The position numbers and the translations under genes were made by a program. A DNA stretch of 64,000 nucleotides from Streptomyces sp. NBC_01353 (GTDB lineage: Bacteria; Actinomycetota; Actinomycetes; Streptomycetales; Streptomycetaceae): the NCBI RefSeq assembly GCF_036237275.1, contig NZ_CP108352.1:6076001-6140000 (forward strand), written 5' to 3'. Below, piece by piece: positions 1-10,460 of this stretch. Within the stretch, counting starts at the first letter, position 1, and each line of letters begins with the position of its first letter. Under the pieces are notes generated by a model. The model did not search any database, was not told the origin of the DNA, and saw nothing but the letters and a program-made list of their open reading frames with translations.

Positions 1-1
1 C

Positions 2-1864
2 CACTTCGACGAACCGCTGCTCCACGTCCCGCCCGTCCCCGGGGCGGACGCCACCGCCGAGGGCCACGGCGCGACCTCCCACCGGGCACGGCAGCTCGCC
101 CGCGAGATACGGGGGAATGTCGAGCGGCAGCAGCGCCGCGACATGGGCAGCACGGCTCTCCTCGACGTGGCCCGCGAGTTCCTGGCCAGCCACGGCGTCG
201 ACGAGCTGCTACGGCTGACCTGCCGCCGGGCGCGGACGCTGCTCAGCCTCGACATCGCGTACCTCTGCCTGTACGACCAGAAGACCGACAGCCATGTCGT
301 CAAGGCCGTCGACGGCCACTCCTCCGATCTGACACCGGGCTTCGTGGTGCCGCCCGGCGCGGGACTCGCCAATCCCGCCACCCGGCGGGCGGCACCCGTG
401 TGGACCCAGGACTACCTCGCCGACGCCCGGATCAACCACTCCGCCTCCATCGACGAGGTGGTACGGGCGGAGGGGCTGCGCGCGATCATCGCCGTCCCCC
501 TCGGCGGCAACGGCACCAACTTCGGGGTCCTGTACGCGGGACACCGCACGGTCCGCCACTTCTCCCCGGAGGAGGCGGCGCTCCTCGGGACCTTGAGCGA
601 GATGGCGGCGGCGGCCCTGGAGAACGCCGGACTCCTGGACGAGGTGAGGGCCGAGACCACCGCGCGGGCCACCGAGGCCGTGCGGATCGGCGAGGAGCTG
701 CGCTCCGTGCGCCGGCTCGCCGAGGGACAGGCCGCGCTGATGGAGCGGACCCTGGACGGCAGTTCGCTGCCGCAGCTCCTGGCCACCGCCGGAGACCTGC
801 TGGGCGGGAGCGTCCTGCTCGCGGACGCGGCGGGCCGTACGGTGGTGGGGCACGGCGCCGCCGAGGCGCAGCCGGCTCCCGAGGCGTTCACGGCGGCGGC
901 CCTGGCGGCGCGGGCGACGGACGCCCCGGTGCTGTCGGCGCCCGGGGTGTGGATCGCTCCGATCCGTGGCGCGGACGACCGGCTCGGCCATCTGGTGTTG
1001 CACCGAGCGGAGCCGCCGACCGCCGAAGACGCCGGCCTGCTGCGGCTCTGCGGCCAGGCCGTGGCCCTGCTGGTGAGACCGGGCGCAGCCACCGAAGAGA
1101 CCGTTCTGCGCGAGGAACTCGCCGAGGCCCTGTTGGTCGGCGGCGAGTGGATCGGGCAGCGGCTGATCGCCCACGGCCGGACCGTCGGCCTCGACTTCAC
1201 GGCACCGTTCGTCGTGGTGGCCGCCCGGCCCGTGGCCGGACTCACCGACCGGGCCCTCGCCTGGGCCGCCGCGTACACCCGCGACCACGGGGGTCTGCGG
1301 GTCCGGATCGACGACCACCTCGTCCTGCTGCTGCCGGGCGAGGACCCGGCCGAAGCTGCCCGTACGGTCGAGGCGTTCGCCCGCGGCATGGGCAGCCCGG
1401 CCACCGTGGGCGCCGCGGGTCCGGTGACGGAGGGCCCGGGCGCCCTGCCCGCCATGTACGACCGGTCCGTACGGTGCCTGGGCACCCTCACGGCGCTCGG
1501 CGCCACCGGTAAGGCGGCATCCGCGCAGCAACTCGGCCCGGTGATGACGCTGCTCTCCCATGAGCGTGACGTCGACGGCTTCATCCGGGCGACGATCGGC
1601 CCGGTCCTGGAGTTCGACGCCCGGCGCTCCGCCGACCTCGCGGTCACCCTCGAGGCGTACTACGCGGCGGGAGGCAGCCCCACCCGGGCAGCGCGCCGCC
1701 TCTACCTCCACCCCAACACCGTCTCCCGGCGGCTCGACCGGATCACCGAACTCCTCGGCCCCCAGTGGCAGGACCTGACCGCAGGCCTCGACATCCAGCT
1801 CGCCCTGCGCCTCCACCGGACACGGGAGTCCCTCGCGCCCTGCCCGGGTTCGGCAGACCGCTGA
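2..1864 (+). CDS. GAF domain / PucR-type transcriptional regulator, 5' end outside window
   Basis: The frame is open from the left edge, so the gene is probably partial; the first ATG that would give a free-standing protein is at 143 (573 aa). After that ATG, residues about 15-150 read as a GAF sensor domain that ends in a long helix (EMAAAALENAGLLDEV). A poorly conserved middle part follows, and the last 70 residues form the PucR/CdaR-type helix-turn-helix with the diagnostic stretch YLHPNTVSRRLDRI. Such proteins are cytoplasmic DNA-binding regulators that respond to a small ligand. The target is unknown because the upstream neighbour is not in the window. It converges on the transposase-like gene, with a hairpin between them. 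Family is confident, function is not. Confidence 0.85.
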   Translation, partial: HFDEPLLHVPPVPGADATAEGHGATSHRARQLAREIRGNVERQQRRDMGSTALLDVAREFLASHGVDELLRLTCRRARTLLSLDIAYLCLYDQKTDSHVVKAVDGHSSDLTPGFVVPPGAGLANPATRRAAPVWTQDYLADARINHSASIDEVVRAEGLRAIIAVPLGGNGTNFGVLYAGHRTVRHFSPEEAALLGTLSEMAAAALENAGLLDEVRAETTARATEAVRIGEELRSVRRLAEGQAALMERTLDGSSLPQLLATAGDLLGGSVLLADAAGRTVVGHGAAEAQPAPEAFTAAALAARATDAPVLSAPGVWIAPIRGADDRLGHLVLHRAEPPTAEDAGLLRLCGQAVALLVRPGAATEETVLREELAEALLVGGEWIGQRLIAHGRTVGLDFTAPFVVVAARPVAGLTDRALAWAAAYTRDHGGLRVRIDDHLVLLLPGEDPAEAARTVEAFARGMGSPATVGAAGPVTEGPGALPAMYDRSVRCLGTLTALGATGKAASAQQLGPVMTLLSHERDVDGFIRATIGPVLEFDARRSADLAVTLEAYYAAGGSPTRAARRLYLHPNTVSRRLDRITELLGPQWQDLTAGLDIQLALRLHRTRESLAPCPGSADR

Positions 1865-1911
1865 GCGGACCGTCGGCCTGAGCGGACCGTCGGCCCGAGC
1901 GGACCGACGGC
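1861..1911. repeat. 17-bp tandem repeat, three copies
   Basis: Three head-to-tail copies of a 17-bp unit that includes GAGCGGACCG start at 1861, 1878 and 1895; the third copy carries two changes. The array begins on the stop codon of the regulator gene. Its GGACCGTCGG and CCGACGG parts can also pair with each other. Confidence 0.7.
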
Positions 1912-1926
1912 CGAAGCGAGCTTCGG
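1911..1926. terminator. Hairpin between convergent genes
   Basis: CCGAAG at 1911-1916 pairs perfectly with CTTCGG at 1921-1926 around the tetraloop CGAG. It sits between two convergent genes, next to the 17-bp repeats. There is no U tract, as is common in Streptomyces. Confidence 0.45.
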
Positions 1927-1949
1927 CGACAACGGCGGTCCGCGGGGCC

Positions 1950-3206
1950 TCAGACCGGCACGGCGGTCCGCCGGCGCGGCCGCGGGCCGACCCGCTGCTC
2001 CGATGGCCACGCGGGCGCCACGGCACCACCTCCGTCCGGCCCGGCCGGCTCCCGTGGTGCGAGCGTCCGTACCGCTTGGGCCACCGACACCATCGTCATG
2101 TGCCGGTGCCAGCCGGCGAAGGACCGGCCGCCGTAGTCGTGCAACCCCGAGCGACCGACCGACCCGCTCTCCGGCGAGTCCTCCGACGGCGGCGTCGACG
2201 AGCTGCCGCCCGCGAGTTCGGTCAGCCGCAACAGGGCGGAGAGCGGCGCCGTCGTCAGATCGGTCAGCCACAACCGGTCCGGCGCCGCCTGCGGCCCGAA
2301 CCACTCCCCGACCAGGAGCCGTTCGCCCGGCTGTCCGTGGCGCCGTCGACCTCCTTGTTCGCCCGTCCCGGTCGGCAGGCTCACCCGCAGCGCCACCGCC
2401 ATCCGGCACCCGTCGGCCCGGGTCACCGGGCGCCGCACCCCGGCCGAGGAGAGTAACTGCCGTGCCATGACCGAGTGTTGGCGCGCCCCGGCCTGCCCGC
2501 TGTCGCCGGCCAGCACCCGGGTGGCGCCGCTGATCCGGGCCAGCAGTGGTACCCGCGCCGCCTCGAACCGGCGCAGCAGCGTCACCAGTGCGGCGCGCCG
2601 CGCGTCGACGACGACCGGGCGGTACGCCGAGGCCCGCCGGAGCGGCAGCTCCAGGGCAGTGGCCACCGTCGAGTCCTCCGGTGACACCGGCGCCGCGTAG
2701 TCCGCCGGTACTCCGGCCCGCGCCCGTTCGGCCGGGTCGCCGAGGAGGCTCTCGGGCAGGTCGAGGTGCCAGTTGACCGGGATCTCGCCGCTCGACGAGG
2801 TCTGCCACAACCCGTAGCCGAACTGGCCGTTCACGGTCCGTCCGAGCTCCGGTACCCAGCGCCGGTCGATCCCCACGAGCCGCCCCCCGGTCTTCGGCAG
2901 GGTGATCGGTCGCACCACCCATGCCGCCGGTGGGGCGGTCCGCTCCAGGAAGTGGACCAGCGCCTCGCGGACGGGCCGCCAGTCCCAGCCGGAGCTGGCG
3001 ATGAAGTGGTGGAAGCGCTGCTCGGCCGCCGGCTCCCCGGAGTGCGTCGCGATGTTCCGCGCCGTCTTGCGGCCCGGCACTGTGAGCATGCCGCGCAGGT
3101 ACTGGTCCGCGGTGCGCCGTTGGTCGCTTCTTCGCAGCGAGGCGAACACCTCGCGGCTCAGGTCCACGAAGAGGTCCTCATCACTGTGCGTAGCGATGGG
3201 ATACAT
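1950..3206 (-). CDS. IS701-type transposase homologue, catalytic residues lost
   Basis: A 418-residue protein with the overall pattern of IS701-family DDE transposases: a RFHHFI segment near residue 65, an LPKTGGRLVGIDR block near 103, VNGQFGYGLW, a DLPESLLGD block and a C-terminal DYGGRSFAGWHRH block. In active relatives the first block reads W-V-x-D-D-T-G-F-P-K; here the aspartates are R99 and P100. The glutamate expected in the last block (YEGRS) is glycine. Start ATG 3206 is chosen because AGGAGG lies 10 nt upstream; a longer frame to 3281 lacks a ribosome site. No terminal inverted repeats or target duplications were seen. It is probably a domesticated non-transposing protein; its role is unknown. 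Confidence 0.75.
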   Translation of the reverse strand: MYPIATHSDEDLFVDLSREVFASLRRSDQRRTADQYLRGMLTVPGRKTARNIATHSGEPAAEQRFHHFIASSGWDWRPVREALVHFLERTAPPAAWVVRPITLPKTGGRLVGIDRRWVPELGRTVNGQFGYGLWQTSSSGEIPVNWHLDLPESLLGDPAERARAGVPADYAAPVSPEDSTVATALELPLRRASAYRPVVVDARRAALVTLLRRFEAARVPLLARISGATRVLAGDSGQAGARQHSVMARQLLSSAGVRRPVTRADGCRMAVALRVSLPTGTGEQGGRRRHGQPGERLLVGEWFGPQAAPDRLWLTDLTTAPLSALLRLTELAGGSSSTPPSEDSPESGSVGRSGLHDYGGRSFAGWHRHMTMVSVAQAVRTLAPREPAGPDGGGAVAPAWPSEQRVGPRPRRRTAVPV

Positions 3207-3596
3207 GCCGGACCGGCCTCCTGCCGCTCGTCGAATGAGTTTTCGCACCTCAGACGCTTCCGGCTGGCGACGATCCGGCACAAGGAGCGCCGGTCACACG
3301 ACCGACGGTCTCTCAGGGTGACCCAGTCGTCGGCCCTGATGTCATGAGCACGTTCCACCGGCACCGGTCCCGGGCAGTGTGCCCGGACCACAGTGCGGCG
3401 GCCGTGGATGGTGGTGGCCGGGCTCCCTGGGGTCCGGCTCGGGCCGGCCCCGTCCGGCCGTACGGCGGCCGAGGGGTGGCCTCGCCACCGGCCCAGGCCC
3501 CGGAAGGGGGCCCATCGCCCGGACGGAGTCGCCCGGGTGGCGGAGCCGTGGGGCCGACGCGAGGCTGAGGCCGAAGCCCACGAGGGAGGTCACGTC
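3207..3596. other. 390-bp divergent intergenic region
   Basis: The region lies between the divergent transposase-like gene and the lipoprotein gene. It should hold both promoters. The only structure I see is an imperfect inverted repeat at about 3365-3391 (GGTCCCGGGCA then TGCCCGGACC). No convincing small ORF or RNA gene was recognised. Confidence 0.4.
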
Positions 3597-4139
3597 GTGC
3601 CCGGTCCCGTTCCGATACGCCGCGGAGTCGTGGCCCTCTTCCTGTCCTGCGCCCTGCTCCTGACGACCGCCGCCTGCGGCGGTGACGACGGGAGCGCGAG
3701 CGGCAGTGCGTCGCCGTCCGGCACGGTCGAGCAGCAGCGGCTCGCCAAGACCCGGTTCGTCGCCAACGCGGGCCTGGCGGCCGGCGCGACGTACCAATGG
3801 ATCGTCAAGCCGTACCGTGAGGGCAAGTTCAAGAAGGGCGCCGACGGCCAGAAGTTCGCGCTGGTCAAAGCGGGTCTCGCCGGAGCGTTCGCGTACAACC
3901 GGCTCAAGGCGGCGGTGAACAACGCCAAGGGTGACGAGCTGCTCTCGAAGGCGGTCGCGCCGCTGACGGCGGGCATCGACAAACTGAAGGACCTCGGCAC
4001 CAAGCTCCGTAAGGGCGAGGCGAGCGAGGCGGATGTCGGGGCGTTCGAGGACGTCATCAACGACGTGAAGGACGCCGGGAGGAGCGCGGGCGCCGTGGTG
4101 ACCGACAAGGTGCCCAGCACGTCCCAGCTGGGCGGGTGA
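3597..4139 (+). CDS. Small lipoprotein of unknown function
   Basis: A 180-residue protein starting at GTG 3597, chosen because GAGGGAGG ends 7 nt upstream and because the start places a normal signal peptide at the N terminus. The signal has positive residues RR, a hydrophobic core and a lipobox-like TAAC with the modified Cys at residue 27. The mature part starts with a Gly/Ser-rich spacer and continues as a charged, mostly helical domain (about residues 45-180) with no motif I recognise. It should be anchored to the outer face of the membrane. It stands alone and converges on the F420 oxidoreductase gene. Function unknown. Confidence 0.75.
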   Translation: MPGPVPIRRGVVALFLSCALLLTTAACGGDDGSASGSASPSGTVEQQRLAKTRFVANAGLAAGATYQWIVKPYREGKFKKGADGQKFALVKAGLAGAFAYNRLKAAVNNAKGDELLSKAVAPLTAGIDKLKDLGTKLRKGEASEADVGAFEDVINDVKDAGRSAGAVVTDKVPSTSQLGG

Positions 4140-4200
4140 GACCGCCCTTGGCGGCGGCCTCGAGGGGCAGGGCGTCGGGGTGTGAAAGGGCTGCCTCGGA

Positions 4201-5211
4201 CTACGAGTTGAGCTCTGCGAGCAGCCGCAGTGTGGCGAGGTCGGGCGCCGTGACCAGCAGGTCCGTGACCGGCCCCTTCCGCCAGACCTCCAGCCGTTCG
4301 GCGATCCGTTCCCTGGGCCCGACGAGCGAGATCTCGTCCGCGAAGGCGTCCGGCACGGCGAGCACGGCCTCCTCGCGCCGCCCGGCCGCGAACAGCTCCT
4401 GGATGTGCCGGGCCTCGGACTCGTACCCCATGCGCGCCATCAGATCGGCGTGGAAGTTCCTGGCAGCGTGCCCCATGCCGCCGATGTAGAAGCCGAGCAT
4501 CGCCTTGACGGGCAGCAGCCCCTCGGTCCGGTCGTCGCAGAGCTGGGCACGGACCATGGGGGCGACGAGGAAGGACTCCGGGAGCCGGTCGGGGAGCGCG
4601 TAGACCTCCGCGTAACGGGTCGGCGACCAGTAGAGCGGCAGCCAGCCGTCGGCGATCCGGAGCGTCTGGGCGATGTTCTTGGGCCCCTCGGCGCCGAGCA
4701 GCACGGGCAGATCCGCGCGGAGGGGGTGGGTGATCGGCTTGAGGGCCTTCCCTAGCCCGGTGCCGTCCTCCCCGGCGTACGGATGGGAGTGGAACCGCCC
4801 GTCGAGCGCGACGGGCCCCTCGCGCCGCAGCACCTGGCGGATCACGTCCACGTACTCGCGGGTCGCGGTCAGTGGACTGCGCGGGAACGGCCGCCCGTAC
4901 CATCCCTCGACGACCTGCGGCCCGGACAGCCCGAGCCCGAGCTTCATCCGGCCGCCGGAGAGATGGTCGAGCGTGAGCGCGTGCATGGCGGTGGCGGTGG
5001 GCGTCCGGGCTGCCATCTGCGCGACGGCGGTCCCGAGTCCGATGCGCGAGGTGTGCGCGGCGATCCAGGTCAACGCGGTGAACGCGTCGGACCCCCAGGC
5101 CTCGGCGGTCCACACGGAGTCGTACCCGAGCCGCTCGGCCTCCCGGGCGAGTTCGAGGTGCGCGGGCGAGGGGCCGCGTCCCCAGTAGCCGAGGGCGAGT
5201 CCGAGACGCAT
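4201..5211 (-). CDS. LLM-class (luciferase-like) F420-dependent oxidoreductase
   Basis: A 336-residue protein of the bacterial luciferase-like monooxygenase fold. The N terminus MRLGLALGYWGRG is the first beta strand of the TIM barrel, followed by the family blocks DSVWTAEAW, IGLGTAVAQM, LDHLSGGR and GLGLSGPQVVEGWYG, and later PVLLGAEGPKNI and ADGWLP. Length is typical for deazaflavin (F420)-using members; the substrate cannot be read from sequence. AGGAAGG lies about 9 nt before the ATG. A 15-bp palindrome (5226-5240), identical in layout to palindromes before two acyl-CoA operons in this window, overlaps the leader, so it may belong to the same regulon. An F420:NADPH oxidoreductase is encoded at 59287. 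Confidence 0.85.
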   Translation of the reverse strand: MRLGLALGYWGRGPSPAHLELAREAERLGYDSVWTAEAWGSDAFTALTWIAAHTSRIGLGTAVAQMAARTPTATAMHALTLDHLSGGRMKLGLGLSGPQVVEGWYGRPFPRSPLTATREYVDVIRQVLRREGPVALDGRFHSHPYAGEDGTGLGKALKPITHPLRADLPVLLGAEGPKNIAQTLRIADGWLPLYWSPTRYAEVYALPDRLPESFLVAPMVRAQLCDDRTEGLLPVKAMLGFYIGGMGHAARNFHADLMARMGYESEARHIQELFAAGRREEAVLAVPDAFADEISLVGPRERIAERLEVWRKGPVTDLLVTAPDLATLRLLAELNS

Positions 5212-5225
5212 GGCAGGACGCCTTC

Positions 5226-5240
5226 CTGACGGTCTGTCAG
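5226..5240. promoter_or_regulatory. CTGAC-N5-GTCAG palindrome, candidate repressor site
   Basis: CTGACGGTCTGTCAG lies 15-29 bp upstream of the F420 oxidoreductase start, downstream of a possible -10 element (TAGAGT on the minus strand). A bound TetR-type repressor here would block transcription. The same arms occur at 15384 and 22690. Confidence 0.55.
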
Positions 5241-5265
5241 ATCACTTTCGGGGACTCTACGACAA

Positions 5266-5295
5266 CGGCCCCCCGCCCGGAAGGGCGAGGGGCCG
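5266..5295 (-). terminator. Rho-independent-type hairpin
   Basis: CGGCCCC...CGCCC at 5266-5278 pairs with GGGCG.GGGGCCG at 5283-5295 around a short GGAA loop. It lies just downstream of the stop of the minus-strand membrane protein gene at 5310. Confidence 0.65.
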
Positions 5296-5309
5296 CTGAG
5301 GTGGAACGC

Positions 5310-6140
5310 TCAGCCGCGCTGGATGCCGGTCGTGTCCTGGAGGACGCCGCGGCGGCCGTCCTGGGTCTGGGCGATCAGACCCGGGCCGCGCTGCTCCACG
5401 GCCAGGTACCAGGTGCCGGGGGCCAGCTCCGCGATCGGGGTCGGCGATCCGTCCTCCGCGTACAGAGGGCGGGCCACCGGGACCGCGAACCAGAACGGCG
5501 CGAAGTCGTCGGCGGGCGCCTGGGCCTGCGCCTGCGTCGGCTGCGGGGCGGCCGGGGCGGCGGCCTGCGGGTCGGGCTGCTGCTGGCCGGGGTACGGCTG
5601 GGGCTGCGCGCCGAACGGCTGCTGCTGGGCGCCCGGGTAGCCGTAGCCGCCGGGAACGCCCGGCTGGCCGGGCTGACCCGGCTGGACGCCGTACGGCTGC
5701 GGGGTCTGCGGCTTCGGCGCGCTCAGCAGCGGGCCCTTGAGGGCCGGGACCAGCGGGGCGGCGACAGCGGCGCCGGCCAGGATCAGGGAGGCGATCAGGC
5801 CGAGGATGAGGCCCGCGCCGGCGTTCTCCGACTCGAAGATCCACATCAGCAGGTTCCAGGCCGTGGCCACGGTGAACGCGACACCGACCTGGCCCAGCTC
5901 GAGACCGACGACCTTGCGCGGCTGCGGCAGCGCGCGGGAGAGGACGACGAGGGCGGCGCCCGCGATGCCGAGAAGGAAGGCACCCCAGCCGAGCGGGGAG
6001 AACTCCCAGGAGTTCGGGGAGTCGACGTTCGCACAGAAGCTGCCTTCGCAGCTGCTGGTGCTGAGGAACGAGGCGATGAACAGCACCACCGCTGCACCGA
6101 TCAGCACGCCATCGCCTCGAGTGAGGGAGCGGATATTCAC
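5310..6140 (-). CDS. Membrane protein with Pro/Gln/Gly-rich linker
   Basis: A 276-residue protein starting at GTG 6140; AAGGA lies 7 nt upstream. The N-terminal half has four hydrophobic segments (about residues 10-30, 45-70, 80-105 and 112-140), with two cysteines in the first outside loop (SCEGSFC). A low-complexity linker of Pro, Gln, Gly and Tyr (about 150-215) follows, then a small C-terminal domain with the block FWFAVPVARPLYAEDGS and a WYLAVEQRGPGL motif. Such linkers are common in actinobacterial membrane proteins that carry a soluble tail. The function is not known. It is followed by a strong hairpin and preceded by the amidase gene in the same direction. Confidence 0.75.
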   Translation of the reverse strand: MNIRSLTRGDGVLIGAAVVLFIASFLSTSSCEGSFCANVDSPNSWEFSPLGWGAFLLGIAGAALVVLSRALPQPRKVVGLELGQVGVAFTVATAWNLLMWIFESENAGAGLILGLIASLILAGAAVAAPLVPALKGPLLSAPKPQTPQPYGVQPGQPGQPGVPGGYGYPGAQQQPFGAQPQPYPGQQQPDPQAAAPAAPQPTQAQAQAPADDFAPFWFAVPVARPLYAEDGSPTPIAELAPGTWYLAVEQRGPGLIAQTQDGRRGVLQDTTGIQRG

Positions 6141-6230
6141 GTAAGAGTCCTTCGTCGGGTCGTCTCGTCGGGGTGGCGCGAAGCACGGGGGCGGCCCCAT
6201 CGTACGGAGCGAATCTATCGCCCGCGGGTT

Positions 6231-7103
6231 CTACCCCTTGAGGTAGGTCCCGATGCCGTCCGCGATCCCTTGCGCCGCTTTCTGCCGCCACGCCGCATCG
6301 GTGAGGAGTGCGGCATCCTTCGGATCACGCATATTGCCGCATTCGACGAAGACCTTGGGAACGGTTGAGAGATTGAGTCCCCCGAGATCCTCGCGCACGT
6401 CCAACCCGCTGCCGGAACCGAGGTAGTTGGCGGGCGCGGTGCCGGTCGCGAGAGCGAAGTGGCGGGCAACCGCCTCGCCGAGCCTACGGGAGGGGCCGAC
6501 GATCTTCGAGGTGTTTGCGGCGCCGGAGCTGACGCGTGCGGGCAGGATCACATGGAACCCGCGGTTGCCGGTGCCGGAGCCGTCGGCGTGCAGGGAGACG
6601 ACGGCGTCGGCGTGGGCCTCGTTGCCGATCCGGGCGCGCTCGTCGATGCAGGGGCCGTAGGGACGCTCGGCGTCATGGGTGAGGACGACCTTCGCGCCCT
6701 GGGCCTTGAGGAGATCACGCAGACGGTGTGAAACATCGAGGGTGAACGCGGCTTCTGTGTAATCGGCGTTCGTGGAGGTGCCAGTGGTGTCGCATTCCTT
6801 GCGGGTCGTGCCGATATCAACCTTTTGGTTGATTTCCCGGGAGTGCTGGAAATTGCGGGGATTGTGGCCGGGGTCGATGACGACCGTGCGTCCGGAGAGG
6901 GGCCTGGCGGCCTGTGGCTTGTCCCGCGTCGGCTCGGGGGTGGGGGCGAGCGTGAGCGTGGGGGTGGGCGTGCCGGTCGCCTTCGCGTTGGCGGCCTTCG
7001 GAGGCTGCGACGCCCCGCCGCAGCCGGCGAGCACGGCGCAGGCGGCGAGGGCGCAGGCGAGGGCGCTCGCGCGGGCGGGGATCTTCCGGTGGTCGTACGG
7101 CAC
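6231..7103 (-). CDS. N-acetylmuramoyl-L-alanine amidase, lipoprotein
   Basis: A 290-residue protein of the Amidase_3 (AmiC-like) zinc hydrolase family, which cuts the bond between MurNAc and L-Ala in peptidoglycan. It begins with a lipoprotein signal (lipobox LAGC, Cys 28), then a Thr/Pro-rich spacer and the catalytic domain from about residue 70. Zinc and catalytic residues are visible: His in VIDPGHNP, Glu in YTEAAF, His in SLHADGSG and Glu in FVECGNM. It should act outside the membrane in cell-wall remodelling. The gene is divergent from the membrane protein at 7233 and 90 bp ahead of the next minus-strand gene. Confidence 0.9.
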   Translation of the reverse strand: MPYDHRKIPARASALACALAACAVLAGCGGASQPPKAANAKATGTPTPTLTLAPTPEPTRDKPQAARPLSGRTVVIDPGHNPRNFQHSREINQKVDIGTTRKECDTTGTSTNADYTEAAFTLDVSHRLRDLLKAQGAKVVLTHDAERPYGPCIDERARIGNEAHADAVVSLHADGSGTGNRGFHVILPARVSSGAANTSKIVGPSRRLGEAVARHFALATGTAPANYLGSGSGLDVREDLGGLNLSTVPKVFVECGNMRDPKDAALLTDAAWRQKAAQGIADGIGTYLKG

Positions 7104-7232
7104 CTTGCGACTCTAGTGGGAGGCGCCGCAGAACAATCCGTCGACGCGGAGCGACTGTGAAGGGACTGTGGCGGGTATGGGGAAGGTGAGTGCGTCGGTG
7201 AGGGGCACCGCGCACGGATCACGGGGGGCACT

Positions 7233-9068
7233 GTGGCGGGGGAAGAGCCGAACGACGCACGTCCATCGGGTGAGCGGGACGAGCCGACGTCGCCGGGAGA
7301 GCCGGGTGGGTCGGGCGAGCCTTCGCGTCCGGGAGAGCCGACGTGGCCGGGGGTCTCGGAGACGCCTTGGGCGTACGGGGCGCCGGGGACGCCCGGGGCC
7401 TCGGGCACACCCGCCGGGGCAGGGCAGGAAGCCGGGCAGGGAGCGTGGTCGGGGGCGGCGTTACCGCCGCCGCCCGCGCAGCCGCCCGGGATGCCGCCCT
7501 CGCAGCCGTACGGGGCGCCGGACCCCGGTCCGCCCGCGCCGCCGCCCGAATCGAACCCCGCGCAGGCCGTCCTGGTCGGGCTGCTGAACCTGTCCTGCCT
7601 GGGGCTCGGGTACGCACTGCTCAAGCAGTGGGTCCTCGCAGCCGTCTGCTGGGTCGCCACGGCGGTCCTGCTGCTTGTCGCGCTGCCCGCCGACGTGGAC
7701 GGCGTACCCACCGGCCTCCTCGTCGGTTACGGCGTGTTTCTGCTGGCCGCGGCCGCCGACGGAGCGCGGCGCGGGCTGCGCGCCCCGCTGGCCCTCGGCT
7801 CCGGATCGAGCGCCGCGCCCGGGCGCCTCGCGCTCCCGCTGGCCCTGGCGCTCGTTCTGCTCGTCGTGCCGGTGGGCGGCTCGGTCGCCTACGGAGTGGC
7901 GCGCGACGAGGCCGTGGAGCAGTCGCTCCTGGACCGCCTCGCCGCGGCCGACACCCAGGTGAAGTCCGTGGCGGGTCAGAGCTTCGGCGGAGCCGAGCAC
8001 ACCTACCGCAAGGCGCTCGCCGTCTATCAGGACCTCGGCACCGAGCACGCGGGATCGCGGGCGGGCCGGCTCGTCCCCGACCGGCTCGGGGACTACTACC
8101 AGGCGGTCTCCGCGCCGTACGAGCAGAAGAAGTACTGCGAGGCCGTCCCGGCCCTCAAGCATCTGCGGGCGCTGCCGGAGACGGTGGACCGCGGCCTGCT
8201 CGACGGGCTGATCGGCAAGGCCGACGACCCGCTCGCCCACTCCTGGTACGAGTGCGGGATCGGCGGACTCGGCGTCGCGGGGGTGGAGACGGCGGCCGGC
8301 GAGCACCTGAACGCGCTCCTGTCGACGTTCCCCGAGTCGTCGTACGCGCGGCAGGTCGAGCCCAAGGTCGCGGAGGGCATCAGGACCCGCTCCGCCGCGA
8401 TCTCGGGCGGGACCACCGACCCGTGCGCCGGGGTGGCCGAACTGCGGCGCTACGGCACCACGGTCGACCTGCTGCCCAAGGCGAGCTTCGCCGGAGTCTC
8501 GCAGCAGCACGGCGAGGCGGTGCAGAAGGGCGACTTCGCCTGCGGGGTCGATCAGTTCAAGGACAAGGAGTACACGCGGGCCGTCGAGACGATGACGCAG
8601 TACGCCAAGGACCACCCGAGCAGCCCGCAGGCCGGGCACGCGCGGAGCATAGCCATCGCCGCCGAGATCGCCGACGAGGCCCCGGCGGCCGGGAAGCAGC
8701 TGCCCCCGGCCACGGCTCCCGGTGGCTCCCGGATGGTCATGGTCGTCAGCAACGACGGCCCGGGAGCGGTCGAACTCCTCTACACCGGACCGACCACGGG
8801 CCGCGTCACCCTCAAGGCATGCGGCACGTGCACGGCGTATCCCGGCAGCCTCGCCCGCAACGCGCCCAAGATCAAGGCGTGCTCGGGCCCGTCGTCGAAG
8901 TACCCCAAGGTGACGCTCCTGCTGCCCGCCGGCGACTACCACTTCCTCCAGAAGCGGGACAGGACGACGGGCTCCGCGTCCGCGGCGGACAAGGCGAGCA
9001 CGGCCAAGGTCGAACCTGGTTACAGCTACACGAACTGCCTGTACGTGACCTCGGGATTCGGCTTCTAG
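7233..9068 (+). CDS. Large membrane protein with extracytoplasmic repeat domain
   Basis: A 611-residue protein with GTG start. Residues 1-105 are Pro/Gly/Glu-rich and lack order. Several hydrophobic segments follow (about 110-165), then one long transmembrane helix (about 188-212). The rest is a soluble domain, presumably outside, that contains TPR-like helical pairs (for example TYRKALAVYQDLG and EYTRAVETMTQYAKDHPSS) and several cysteines. The last 120 residues form a beta-rich domain ending in YTNCLYVTSGFGF. I do not recognise a named family. It may be a surface or scaffold protein. It is divergent from the amidase gene. Confidence 0.75.
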   Translation: MAGEEPNDARPSGERDEPTSPGEPGGSGEPSRPGEPTWPGVSETPWAYGAPGTPGASGTPAGAGQEAGQGAWSGAALPPPPAQPPGMPPSQPYGAPDPGPPAPPPESNPAQAVLVGLLNLSCLGLGYALLKQWVLAAVCWVATAVLLLVALPADVDGVPTGLLVGYGVFLLAAAADGARRGLRAPLALGSGSSAAPGRLALPLALALVLLVVPVGGSVAYGVARDEAVEQSLLDRLAAADTQVKSVAGQSFGGAEHTYRKALAVYQDLGTEHAGSRAGRLVPDRLGDYYQAVSAPYEQKKYCEAVPALKHLRALPETVDRGLLDGLIGKADDPLAHSWYECGIGGLGVAGVETAAGEHLNALLSTFPESSYARQVEPKVAEGIRTRSAAISGGTTDPCAGVAELRRYGTTVDLLPKASFAGVSQQHGEAVQKGDFACGVDQFKDKEYTRAVETMTQYAKDHPSSPQAGHARSIAIAAEIADEAPAAGKQLPPATAPGGSRMVMVVSNDGPGAVELLYTGPTTGRVTLKACGTCTAYPGSLARNAPKIKACSGPSSKYPKVTLLLPAGDYHFLQKRDRTTGSASAADKASTAKVEPGYSYTNCLYVTSGFGF

Positions 9069-9104
9069 CGGCCGGGCCGCGCGGGAGCGGGGCGCGCGGA
9101 GCGG

Positions 9105-10460
<1,356 letters not shown>

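Noticed and set aside
209-2029. Long open frame on the minus strand across the GAF-PucR gene
   Set aside because: It is an artefact of high GC content; the product is Arg/Gly/Pro-rich without domains, while the plus strand codes for a clear regulator.
1950-3281. Active insertion sequence
   Set aside because: Catalytic residues are replaced, and no terminal inverted repeats or target-site duplications were found around the gene.
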